Source of the DNA: an uncultured Nonlabens sp.
GTDB taxonomy: Bacteria > Bacteroidota > Bacteroidia > Flavobacteriales > Flavobacteriaceae
Length of the DNA stretch: 64,000 nucleotides
Direction: 5' to 3'
Assembly (NCBI GenBank): GCA_947491755.1
Contig: CANLKV010000001.1
Span: 124,001-188,000 of the forward strand
The position numbers and the translations under genes are program-made. The notes under the pieces are model-generated. The model searched no databases. It was given only the letters and a program-made list of their open reading frames with translations, and was not told the origin of the DNA. Positions 33,530 through 42,022 of the stretch are shown here, piece by piece. Numbering within the stretch: the first letter of the stretch is position 1; each line of letters opens with the position of its first letter.

Positions 33530-34867
33530 ATGAAGAAATATGACGTTTTTATAATCGGTACAGGAACAGCAGGAAAAATGGTCGCCCACACATGCCGCAA
33601 CGCTGGAATGAGCGTGGGTATAGTCGACAAAAGAGAGTATGGCGGCACCTGCTCGCAACGCGGTTGTGATCCTAAAAAATTATTACTGGCCAGCAGTGAA
33701 GCGGCTCAATTTGCAAGAGATATGCAAGGGGACGGACTGCAAGGCGATATACATGTCAACTGGAAAGATGTCTATAACTACATCAAACGTTACACGCAGG
33801 ACATCCCAGAAAATACTAGAGCAAGCTTGAAAGAATCTGGAGTTGATTGCTATTATGGTGATGGTGCTTTTATAGACGATTCAACGTTTAAAGTCAATGA
33901 TACTACAATTAAAGCATCTCATTTTGTAATAGCTAGCGGGCTCAAGACACGACCCCTCGATATTCCTGGAGAACAGCATTGTAAAACCAGCGACGATTTT
34001 TTCTCAATGCAAGAACTACCCAAAAAAATGGTATTTATCGGTGGTGGGTATATCGCCATGGAGTTTAGTCATATGATGGCGCGAGCTGGAGTAGATGTTA
34101 CTATCTTAGAGCGATCTGCCCAAATTTTGTCTCCATTTGAAAGCTATGTAGCACGGCATCTAGAGGAATATTCTCGTGCCCTAGGTATTGATATTGTTTG
34201 CCATGCAAATGCATCTGCAGTCGAAGAAAATGATGGAAGGTTCACTGTTTTTTATCACAAAGAGGGAAAACAGCATCAAATCACGACAGATATTGTTTAT
34301 AACACCGCAGGTCGTGTTCCTTCTGTGGAAGGTCTTGATCTAGAAAAAGCAGGAGTAGTCACTGGACATGCTGGCGTTACAGTCAATAAATATTTGCAAA
34401 GCACCAGCAACTCCAGGTTTTATGCTTGCGGTGATGTATCTGCAGCAAACTTGCCTTTAACACCATTAAGCAGCAGGGAAGCCAGTATTGTAGCTCAAAA
34501 TATCACGGGCAAATTACAAGAGTTACCATCCATTCATATACCCAGCGTAGCATTTACTATACCACAGGTAGCCAGTATAGGATTAACAGAGCAGCAGGCT
34601 AACAAACAAGGCCTTGATTACAAGATTTATGCACAAGATGCCAGCAAATGGTTCAATAACCAACGTATAAATGGTTCTACTTATGCTTATAAAATCATCA
34701 CAGATGCCAGTACAGATACTATACTAGGGGCGCATATTATCTCACAAGAAGCTGGAGAGACCATCAATCTATTTTCCCTTGCGATGAATCACGGTATACC
34801 ATTTGAAAAACTTAAAAACACTGTTTTTACCTATCCTAGTTGGGCAAATGATATTAGTAGTTTTTAA
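33530..34867 (+). CDS. FAD/NAD(P)-dependent disulfide oxidoreductase without the C-terminal His-Glu dyad
   Basis: A 445-aa class I flavoprotein disulfide reductase: N-terminal FAD motif VFIIGTGTAGKMVA, redox-active CSQRGC (Cys41, Cys46) in GGTCSQRGCDPKK, NAD(P)-binding FIGGGYIAMEFSHMMARAG, second FAD motif RFYACGDV, and a dimerisation domain. The end reads TYPSWANDISSF, whereas dihydrolipoyl dehydrogenase and glutathione reductase have HPTxxE, so it should not be called either of those. Its substrate is unknown; it may act on a small thiol, quinone or metal. The start lies 4 nt after TATTTTTA, a near-consensus minus-7 box. Convergent with the TspO-like gene (4-nt overlap). Confidence 0.85.
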   Translation: MKKYDVFIIGTGTAGKMVAHTCRNAGMSVGIVDKREYGGTCSQRGCDPKKLLLASSEAAQFARDMQGDGLQGDIHVNWKDVYNYIKRYTQDIPENTRASLKESGVDCYYGDGAFIDDSTFKVNDTTIKASHFVIASGLKTRPLDIPGEQHCKTSDDFFSMQELPKKMVFIGGGYIAMEFSHMMARAGVDVTILERSAQILSPFESYVARHLEEYSRALGIDIVCHANASAVEENDGRFTVFYHKEGKQHQITTDIVYNTAGRVPSVEGLDLEKAGVVTGHAGVTVNKYLQSTSNSRFYACGDVSAANLPLTPLSSREASIVAQNITGKLQELPSIHIPSVAFTIPQVASIGLTEQQANKQGLDYKIYAQDASKWFNNQRINGSTYAYKIITDASTDTILGAHIISQEAGETINLFSLAMNHGIPFEKLKNTVFTYPSWANDISSF

Positions 34868-35688
34868 GCCTTACCCGCTCGCCATTGTTTCCATTTGAGC
34901 ATGGGATTTGTGGCTCTGTTCTTATAACCATGTATCGCGGTGTTTACTAACAATACTACGGCCACCACTATAGCTGTGATAGCGATGCTTGTTGTGGTAT
35001 CTTGATGGCGTATATAGATTGCTATTAAAGCCCAGACAGCCACCGCTGCATACTCACGCATATTGCGGTACCAGATCATCAAAAGATTGATAATTCCCGC
35101 GATAACGATCATAGCAATCGTCACGATGATTTGCTCTTGTTGTGAGAAAATGAAAGTTGTGTTTAAATAACTCGCCACATTTGCGATAATTGCCACACTT
35201 ATCCAGCCAGAATATAGACATAAAGGCCACCATACAAATGTGATGATAGGAAAAGGGGCGTCCCACAATTCCATATCCAGCTTTTTAATACACATTAATA
35301 GGCTAATTAAAATACCCACCATGCACAGTACTGATGCTCCTATCATCTCATCCAGCCATAAAGCAACCCATAGCGAGCAGAAAATGTTTGCAACTAGAAA
35401 ATAGGGGAAGGTAGTCACCACAAAATTTGTACGATAGCTGCGAGGTTGTAATGTTTTTGCTTTTGCGAAAGCGGAATACACACCATATGCACCGTAAACC
35501 AGTAACATTAAAAAAATAAGTCCCCATATAGAAAAGGCATAACTCGCTGGAGTAAATAGGTTATTGTACTCAGCACTCAAGTCGCCCACAGTATTGCCAT
35601 TGTAGTTGCCCGTATTTGCGTACCCATTCCATGCGATAAGAATGATGATAATCAATAAATTGAGAATACTAATAACGCGTTTAAACAT
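34864..35688 (-). CDS. TspO/MBR-related tryptophan-rich membrane protein
   Basis: A 274-aa integral membrane protein with about eight hydrophobic segments. The N-terminal part (NLFTPASYAFSIWGLIFLMLLVYGAYGVY) and later WDAPFPIITFVWWPLCLYSGWISVAI resemble the larger flavobacterial relatives of TspO tryptophan-rich sensory proteins. Twelve or so Trp residues are spread through the helices. Function is not established. A degenerate copy of the dispersed palindrome is read as SAFAKAK in the cytoplasmic loop after helix 2. Upstream TATCTTTA (35715-35708) may serve as minus-7 box. Confidence 0.7.
   Translation of the reverse strand: MFKRVISILNLLIIIILIAWNGYANTGNYNGNTVGDLSAEYNNLFTPASYAFSIWGLIFLMLLVYGAYGVYSAFAKAKTLQPRSYRTNFVVTTFPYFLVANIFCSLWVALWLDEMIGASVLCMVGILISLLMCIKKLDMELWDAPFPIITFVWWPLCLYSGWISVAIIANVASYLNTTFIFSQQEQIIVTIAMIVIAGIINLLMIWYRNMREYAAVAVWALIAIYIRHQDTTTSIAITAIVVAVVLLVNTAIHGYKNRATNPMLKWKQWRAGKA
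35458..35473. repeat. Dispersed palindrome copy 10 (degenerate, inside TspO-like gene)
   Basis: TGCTTTTGCGAAAGCG, two transitions from consensus. Read on the minus strand as A-F-A-K-A. Confidence 0.7.
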
Positions 35689-35722
35689 GAGTAGATCGTA
35701 TAAAAAATAAAGATAGTATTCT

Positions 35723-36358
35723 TTAAGATAACTCTATGACCTCGTTCTCTACACAAGCAAATACTTTATTTCCTTTTTGAGGTTTTAAGGTGTATGTCCC
35801 GGTAAAATCTCCAAAAGCTGGAAGTATCATTCCATAATTTGTAGAGAAGAAACAAGGGATTTTCATGCGCTGTCGCCCTATACCAGTCAACTTTACTGCT
35901 GGGTGTATATGCCCTGCGATATTAAATACAGCTTGTTCTTGTACTGGGTGATGGGTCAATAAAACAGACCCCATCTGTAGGTGCTCTACAGTCTTTACAC
36001 CTAATTTTTCAAATTGTTCTCGGGATATAATATCGTGATTACCCATGACCAGCAAAACTTCAATATCCTGCATGCGCACCCACTGTTCAAAAAAATGCCA
36101 CTCGGCATTTTGATACGAGTGAAACAAATCTCCCAAAAACCAGATGCGGGAGGGATCAAAATGAGCAATGACATCATTTAACTTGTCATACTCCTTATCG
36201 TCTGCCTGCGAGGGGACCGCCATCCCGTGTTTTCTAAAATGCGCACTTTTACCCAGATGTACATCTGCTAGTAAAACGACATCCTGGTCTACCCAGTAGC
36301 AAGCTCCTGTGGGGTGCAATTGAAATTTCTGACTATTTAAAATTACTTCTAGAGTCAA
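35723..36358 (-). CDS. pdeM: Ligase-associated DNA damage response endonuclease PdeM
   Basis: A 211-aa calcineurin-type metallophosphoesterase. Metal motifs: LLADVHLGKSAHF (D-x-H), FLGDLFHSY (GD), VMGNHD (GNHD), LLTHHP and AGHIHPAVKL (GHxH). The overall pattern matches PdeM, usually found next to a Lhr-like helicase and an ATP-dependent DNA ligase. Those partners are absent here, so the assignment rests on family signature alone. TATCTTTG (36391-36384) lies 25 nt upstream of the start. Confidence 0.85.
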   Translation of the reverse strand: MTLEVILNSQKFQLHPTGACYWVDQDVVLLADVHLGKSAHFRKHGMAVPSQADDKEYDKLNDVIAHFDPSRIWFLGDLFHSYQNAEWHFFEQWVRMQDIEVLLVMGNHDIISREQFEKLGVKTVEHLQMGSVLLTHHPVQEQAVFNIAGHIHPAVKLTGIGRQRMKIPCFFSTNYGMILPAFGDFTGTYTLKPQKGNKVFACVENEVIELS

Positions 36359-36383
36359 ATCAGTTTGTGAGTTTGCGACGATT

Positions 36384-36391
36384 CAAAGATA
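36384..36391 (-). promoter_or_regulatory. Minus-7 box TATCTTTG for pdeM
   Basis: Exact match on the minus strand; a TTG at 36418-36416 (24-nt spacer) is a marginal minus-33. Confidence 0.45.
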
Positions 36392-36444
36392 CCGTCTATA
36401 TGAATAAAGCCCTTGCAAGTAATACAACGCAACGAGCCATAGTT

Positions 36445-38853
36445 TTAAAAAGTATAATTAACGGCTAGTATCAAATTGCGCCCTGGAGCGGCTATACCAG
36501 AGGAGTAAGTGCGATACCGTTGATCAGTGATATTCTCGATAGTCGCTACAGCGCTCAAATGATCAGTAAATGCATATTGTGTGCGCAAGTTAACGGTATA
36601 CCACGACGGAGAGAATGGATTCCCGTTTTCATCAAGTGCGTATAAATAATCTCTTTCTTGCTGCTCTGGCGCCAGGTCGTTGAAATCAAACTGACCGTTG
36701 AACATGGCAAAAGCATCCATCTGTAATTTACCTTTTTGATACACAGCATGTATATCTCCAAAGGATGGAGCCACATGTCTTACAGCTACTTTACTACCAT
36801 CCTCTTCCTCTTGCTTACCATCTAGCCAGGTGTAATGACCATAAAAACGCCAGTAATTTGATAACCTATAGTCCACACCTAGTTCAACACCATAGATTTG
36901 AGATTCCTCGGCATTTTGAATTGCTCTTACCCGACTCAACTCTCCTTGATACACTATAAATTCTTGATCGTTGAGCATATAATCTCTAGGCACTAATGCA
37001 TCTTTCAACAAGGTATAGTATCCAGCAACATCTACAGTGAGTTTTTGAGCCACACGCTTTTTAAAACCTAATTCTATATTATAAGCATATTCTGACTCGA
37101 GATGAGGATTAGGAACAATAACAGTGCCTGGACTGGGATCAAATATCTTTCCTATATCGTCGATATTAGGCGCCCTAAAAGCGGTATTTAAATTAGCTCG
37201 TAACTCCCAGTCATCGCTGGGTAAAAAAGTCGCACCCACCCCACCAGTTAAAGCACCTGTATTTACTTGAGCCTGATCAAATGGAAAATCAAAAAATTGA
37301 TTATCAAATGCCGCATCAATCCATATATGATTATATCGAGCACCAGACTGCAGGGTAAAATTACTAGACACCTGCCACTGGTAATTAAAGTATGCTGCTA
37401 GCGATTTCCAGGTAGATCCATCTGGATATCTGGTAGCTGCCATGGCTTGTTCATCAGTATTCACCTGGGTCACTCTACCAGAAGAGCTTACCGTGTTGCT
37501 CACAAACTCGGCTCCATAAAATAGAATATTATTTTCCCGGTTGCGACGTTCAAAATCAATGGCAGTACTCCACACGTCCACCTGCTCATCGTTCTCAAAA
37601 AGTTCTGTAGCTTGAAACCTGCGGTTATTACGACTCTCATTAAATTTTTGATAAGCCTGTGTAATCAACATTTTATCATACCATTTACCACTGCCACGGT
37701 GCTGGGCTTTTGCATTGAGCATGAGCCATTTCTGCGGCCCGTAGTACCACTCTGCATTTCTAGGAGTTCCGCTGTCGCGAAAGCGGTCCAACGCATCATA
37801 ACGGCTAAAATCTGAGGTTGCCGTATAAATCAATCCTAGATCAAATTTCCAATATAAATCTGGGCGATAGCTGAATTTTTGGAGCAAATTGATCTGATCA
37901 TAACCCGTAGGCACTTGTTTTTCTGGGTCTGGGTTTGCTATGTTCACGTCAACGCCGTTGCGACGCACAACAAAAGAATTTCTCAAATAATCATCAGGGC
38001 CGTGAGAACCCATTTTTAAATCATCAAAAGAATTGATGCTGATGCTTGTCGCGCTTGCAAATTTTTCAGACCCATAATTAAAATCTAAATGACCAGTGTT
38101 CTCTTTATTTGCAGTAGCATACCTCAACAATCCATTACCAGTAAAGGCCTGCTGCCCAGCCTCTTTAAATTGTGGGGTCAAGGTAAAAAAGTTCATCACA
38201 CCACCTATCGCATCACTGCCATAAATAACGCTCCCAGGGCCTAAAATGACCTCTGTACGTTGCACACTCAATGGGTCTATAGATATAATGTTTTGCAAAT
38301 TACCACCACGAAATATGGCGGTATTCATACGCACGCCATCCACAGTAAGTAGCAATCTATTAGTGGAAAATCCACGTATCAAAGGGCTACCGCCACCTTG
38401 CTGTGATTTCTGTACAAAGACTTGTCCCGTTTGTTGCAGTAAATCTGCACTGGTCTGCGGGTTTTGAAACAGCACTTCTTTCTGGGTGTTACTCAATACC
38501 TTTTGCGGGATGTCCCGCTGCCGCTGTTGAAATTTTGAAACCGATAGCACTACCGGATTCATAGCTTCTGAATTAGGTGTAAGAACTACCTTACTGCCCG
38601 CCTGCAAAATCTCTTGTTTTGTAGATTTAAAAGTTTTAAAAGAGATGCTTTGAAAATAAAGGCGCTCACTCAAGCTAAATGAAGTAAGATCTGCTACACC
38701 ATGGACATCAGTAATGACTGATTTGTCCTTATCAATATTATAAATAGCTACATTACCTATGGGCTGACCTGTGGATTCATTAATAACCGTTATTTGCTGT
38801 GCAGAGAGAAAAAAAGAAAGAAAAAACGCAATACAAGTACAAGTAATTTTCAC
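36445..38853 (-). CDS. TonB-dependent receptor, haemoglobin/transferrin-type
   Basis: An 802-aa outer-membrane receptor: signal peptide (1-18, ending LSAQ), a short carboxypeptidase-like domain (QITVINESTGQPIGNVAIYN), the plug (QNPQTSADLLQQTGQVFVQKS, GGGSPLIRGFSTNRLLLTVDG, GPGSVIYGSDAIGGVMNF) and the barrel with C-terminal ENITDQRYRTYSSGIAAPGR. The plug style is that of haem/haemoglobin or siderophore receptors, but the ligand is unknown. It overlaps recO by 4 nt at the end of the porZ-recO operon. One variant palindrome is read as RFRDS in an extracellular loop region. Confidence 0.86.
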   Translation of the reverse strand: MKITCTCIAFFLSFFLSAQQITVINESTGQPIGNVAIYNIDKDKSVITDVHGVADLTSFSLSERLYFQSISFKTFKSTKQEILQAGSKVVLTPNSEAMNPVVLSVSKFQQRQRDIPQKVLSNTQKEVLFQNPQTSADLLQQTGQVFVQKSQQGGGSPLIRGFSTNRLLLTVDGVRMNTAIFRGGNLQNIISIDPLSVQRTEVILGPGSVIYGSDAIGGVMNFFTLTPQFKEAGQQAFTGNGLLRYATANKENTGHLDFNYGSEKFASATSISINSFDDLKMGSHGPDDYLRNSFVVRRNGVDVNIANPDPEKQVPTGYDQINLLQKFSYRPDLYWKFDLGLIYTATSDFSRYDALDRFRDSGTPRNAEWYYGPQKWLMLNAKAQHRGSGKWYDKMLITQAYQKFNESRNNRRFQATELFENDEQVDVWSTAIDFERRNRENNILFYGAEFVSNTVSSSGRVTQVNTDEQAMAATRYPDGSTWKSLAAYFNYQWQVSSNFTLQSGARYNHIWIDAAFDNQFFDFPFDQAQVNTGALTGGVGATFLPSDDWELRANLNTAFRAPNIDDIGKIFDPSPGTVIVPNPHLESEYAYNIELGFKKRVAQKLTVDVAGYYTLLKDALVPRDYMLNDQEFIVYQGELSRVRAIQNAEESQIYGVELGVDYRLSNYWRFYGHYTWLDGKQEEEDGSKVAVRHVAPSFGDIHAVYQKGKLQMDAFAMFNGQFDFNDLAPEQQERDYLYALDENGNPFSPSWYTVNLRTQYAFTDHLSAVATIENITDQRYRTYSSGIAAPGRNLILAVNYTF
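37770..37785. repeat. Dispersed palindrome copy 11 (one mismatch, inside TonB receptor gene)
   Basis: CGCTGTCGCGAAAGCG. Read on the minus strand as R-F-R-D-S. Confidence 0.9.
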
Positions 38854-39572
38854 GAATCGAATAACTGTTTTAAGATGGAAAGAGAGCTAGGCTTTTTAAA
38901 AGTATGCAGGTGTATTTTAAAGTAATCCAGAACTAAATTTAATAGAACGCTCCTTTGTTGTCGGTTAATTTTAATCGTGTCTATGCTATCAAACTTTGTA
39001 CCAATGAAAGCTTTTATGAGCAAGCTTTCTTCCTCACTCAAATGATGAGGCTGGAGTCCGTCGTTGTCAAAACTTCCATCAATCATATTTAAGTAAGTAA
39101 AAGAGCTGGATGTTTTATCAATACCAAAACCCATCAACTCACTCATGTCCAGCAAAGTCTTAATAGTAAAATTTGCAACGTGACTGGTCTGATCTAAAAA
39201 CTGAAAAACAGCACACAGGTAATCAAACAATTGCTCATCCGGTTGCTGTTCTGTAAGCAATTGAGACAACACCTCTCCAAAAAATAGGGCTACACTGCTC
39301 TTTGCAATGTCTACTGGAATAGACACGTAGGGATAAAATAGGGAAACCTCCTTTATATATTCTAGCGAGCCCTTGCCTTTATGCTGTGTTTGTATTTCTA
39401 ATTGTGTTAAAGGCTGGAAAAAAGAAACGCGCAGTTTACCCTTGCGCGATTTGCGCACGCCTTTGAGCATATAACTTTGAGTTCCCAGCTCTTTTGTATA
39501 GATACGAGCAATTAAGTCTGCCTCGCCGTATTTTAAAGTGGATAAAACCAGCGCTTGTGTACGGATCAACAT
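38850..39572 (-). CDS. recO: DNA repair protein RecO
   Basis: A 240-aa RecO: N-terminal OB fold (ALVLSTLKYGEADLIARIYTKELGTQSYMLKG), then a helical domain. RecO works with RecF/RecR to load RecA on SSB-coated single-stranded DNA. The zinc-finger cysteines of some RecO proteins are not present. It follows porZ without a gap and overlaps the TonB receptor gene by 4 nt; porZ-recO linkage is common in this family of bacteria. Confidence 0.93.
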   Translation of the reverse strand: MLIRTQALVLSTLKYGEADLIARIYTKELGTQSYMLKGVRKSRKGKLRVSFFQPLTQLEIQTQHKGKGSLEYIKEVSLFYPYVSIPVDIAKSSVALFFGEVLSQLLTEQQPDEQLFDYLCAVFQFLDQTSHVANFTIKTLLDMSELMGFGIDKTSSSFTYLNMIDGSFDNDGLQPHHLSEEESLLIKAFIGTKFDSIDTIKINRQQRSVLLNLVLDYFKIHLHTFKKPSSLSILKQLFDS

Positions 39573-41849
39573 TTATCGTATGACCATTATTTTAGAAACT
39601 GTAGTTTCTTGATTATCATCTGTAGAAATAAGTAGAATATAGACTCCAGAGGCTACTGCCTGACCGCTAAAACTGCGGGTATCCCATTGCACACTACCGC
39701 CTTGAGACACTAGCTCATTGACTAGATTACCTTCTACATCTGTAATTTTTATTCTGGCGCGATCTGTAAGACCATCAATAGTCACGTTGCCATCAAATCC
39801 AGGCTTTACTGGGTTAGGGAATGCAAACACATTTTCGAGATTTTCTGCTGGTGCACTGGTGCGATCGCCTTGAAAAGAAACTATTCCATTATCTGTGGCA
39901 AAATAAATCTTACCACTGGTATTGTCTATAGCAATGTCGTTAACACCGTCTGACGGTAATGGTGAGTTGTTTTTTGTAAATTGAAAAATAGTTTCTTGTC
40001 CTGAAGGAGAGAACAAAAAGGCGCCAGAGCTTGCCGTTGCCACCCATTTTCTATTGTTACCATCTACTTCTATATCGAGAATAGCCTCATCTTTCAGTAA
40101 TTCACGTGCTACGCCTATCTGGTCTTCAATTATAACGGGTCGCGCTTCTGGTATGTTATCAGAAACGATGTTATCTGCGCCAAATAGAACCCGCAATCCT
40201 AGATTGCTGCCTATCCATAACTGGCCGTTTTGATCCAGAGCTAGTTCCCCTACATAATTATTGATCAAGTTACCTTCCTGAATCCCTTCTCTTAAATTGC
40301 CGAAACGATTTTCTCCAGGATTGTAGGCAATCACACCTTCATCGACCGTCCCAAAAACCAAGGTGCCCGCCGGCGTGATTACCAGCTTTGTAAGGCTAGT
40401 TCTAGTTATACTAGGAAATTCTTGCGATAGGTCTACCGCACTCCACTGGCCTGTAGGGGTCTTGCGGTTAAGCCCGTCTGCGACTATAGAAGCTAGGGTC
40501 CATAGGTCGCCTTGAGTGTCAAAGGCGCTGTCAGGAATGCGTACAAAATCTGTAGCGGGAGGTAAAATACTGGTAAGCGAGCTATTGTTAATACCAAATA
40601 GCGTCTCTGCTTGTCCATTTTGAAACTCTAGCACGCCGTTGTGCATACTATTGATAAATAATTGATCTGGATCATCAGGGTTTATTGTAATGCTGGAGAT
40701 GCTTGCAATATTCTGGACATCATCGTTTGTAAAATTGGTCCACTGATCGTCTTCTAACCGACTGATGCCGAATCGCTCTAGAGGGAAAGGATTGTAAATT
40801 AAATTGTAATCTCCATAACCTACCCACAGTACATTAGGTGATGTGGTTAGAGAAAAGGCCCTGTTGCGCACGGGTCCATCAGCTAGGATAAACTCTGACT
40901 GGGCGGTGTTGTTTAAGTCAATCCTTACCATCCCGTCTTCTAGCGTTCCTATAAACAGAGCGTCATCGCTCAAATTGCCAGCAGTAAACGCTGCTGGATT
41001 GCCTGCAATATCTTGTATATCATTAAGCAATTGCAAATTGCTATCAAATATTTGAGTAAAGGAGTTTCCTGTTAATATGACTCGATTGTCAAAAACAGTA
41101 GCATCTATAACTCGTCCTGGAACCTGACTGCCAGTAGGCACAAATGCACCTGCAACCAGTTGTTGTATCGTTCTGGTAGCTCCCACGGCATAAATTTGTG
41201 TATTTAAAGCAACTACCTCATCATAAACCCCACCGTTAATGGTTGTCCAGTTCATAAAATCCAGTAAAAAAGGGTCAGAATTATCAGCCCGTAAAATACC
41301 GGCATCACTGGTCGCTGCATAGATAAATCCATCAAAGATTTCAATAGACTTGACACGCAGTTGCGCACCATTTGCACCGATGAAATAGGTGTCGTCAAAT
41401 TCAAAACGCTCCAGATCATAGATCGCAATGCCAAAGTCTGTAGCTATATAAAGTAACTCCCCACGCAGTAAAAATTCATTAATGCGCTTGCGATTAGGGC
41501 TTATCACTTGTTTGTCCCTTATGGACACTACATCCAGTACGGTGTCATCCTGAATTATTTGAATAAGCCCGTTTTCATATCCTATAACTAATTGATCTTG
41601 AGACTCTCTATAAAATATTTGCGAGATCTTATCACCACTCAACCCGTTTACGGTAGTTATTGTATTGAAAGAACGTGCAGCTTTATCATAAACAAATAAG
41701 GCATTTTCACTGGCCGCATAAACTTGATCGTCCGTTTGTTCAAGGTCGATAATGCGATTGAATGAAAAATGACCCTGCCATTGATCTGTAAAATCCTGTG
41801 CCATGAAGACATTAGGCAATAAGAAAAAGAAGAGCAGTCTTAATTTCAT
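39573..41849 (-). CDS. porZ: Type IX secretion system protein PorZ
   Basis: A 758-aa surface protein: signal peptide MKLRLLFFFLLPNVFMAQ, two beta-propeller regions of the two-component-regulator type (repeats such as VLWVGYGDYNLIYNPF, GQLWIGSNLGLRVLFG, GKIYFATDNGIVSF), and a C-terminal T9SS sorting domain (about 670-758: FAFPNPVKPGFDGNVTIDGL ... SGVYILLISTDDNQ ... KIMVIR). In Porphyromonas PorZ is part of the attachment complex that supplies anionic LPS to PorU. The ATG at 41849 gives the signal peptide; an upstream extension lacks one. First gene of porZ-recO-TonB receptor. Confidence 0.9.
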   Translation of the reverse strand: MKLRLLFFFLLPNVFMAQDFTDQWQGHFSFNRIIDLEQTDDQVYAASENALFVYDKAARSFNTITTVNGLSGDKISQIFYRESQDQLVIGYENGLIQIIQDDTVLDVVSIRDKQVISPNRKRINEFLLRGELLYIATDFGIAIYDLERFEFDDTYFIGANGAQLRVKSIEIFDGFIYAATSDAGILRADNSDPFLLDFMNWTTINGGVYDEVVALNTQIYAVGATRTIQQLVAGAFVPTGSQVPGRVIDATVFDNRVILTGNSFTQIFDSNLQLLNDIQDIAGNPAAFTAGNLSDDALFIGTLEDGMVRIDLNNTAQSEFILADGPVRNRAFSLTTSPNVLWVGYGDYNLIYNPFPLERFGISRLEDDQWTNFTNDDVQNIASISSITINPDDPDQLFINSMHNGVLEFQNGQAETLFGINNSSLTSILPPATDFVRIPDSAFDTQGDLWTLASIVADGLNRKTPTGQWSAVDLSQEFPSITRTSLTKLVITPAGTLVFGTVDEGVIAYNPGENRFGNLREGIQEGNLINNYVGELALDQNGQLWIGSNLGLRVLFGADNIVSDNIPEARPVIIEDQIGVARELLKDEAILDIEVDGNNRKWVATASSGAFLFSPSGQETIFQFTKNNSPLPSDGVNDIAIDNTSGKIYFATDNGIVSFQGDRTSAPAENLENVFAFPNPVKPGFDGNVTIDGLTDRARIKITDVEGNLVNELVSQGGSVQWDTRSFSGQAVASGVYILLISTDDNQETTVSKIMVIR

Positions 41850-41921
41850 ACAGGAATAACGCTTTTTTATGATCAATCTGATATCAAGGTAAAAATAGGT
41901 GGAATTTATAAGACAAAATAA

Positions 41922-41950
41922 AGCCTCTAGATCTCTAGAGGCTCTAATCA
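41922..41950 (-). terminator. Terminator after gdhA
   Basis: AGCCTCTAGA (41922-41931) and TCTAGAGGCT (41934-41943) form a near-perfect 10-bp stem around TC. On the minus strand it is followed by TTTATTTTG. It lies 80 nt past the gdhA stop, beyond palindrome copy 12. Confidence 0.75.
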
Positions 41951-41986
41951 TTTGATGGATTGTATAATTATAGTTGTTAAGGTATT

Positions 41987-42002
41987 CGCTTTCGCGAAAG
42001 CG
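41987..42002. repeat. Dispersed palindrome copy 12 (perfect)
   Basis: CGCTTTCGCGAAAGCG, palindromic over 20 bp (41985-42004). Lies 21 nt past the gdhA stop. Confidence 0.97.
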
Positions 42003-42022
42003 AACTTCTCACCTCTATAGTT

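Noticed and set aside
41850..41951. Long upstream extension of porZ
   Set aside because: It lacks a signal peptide at its own start and places the true signal sequence internally.
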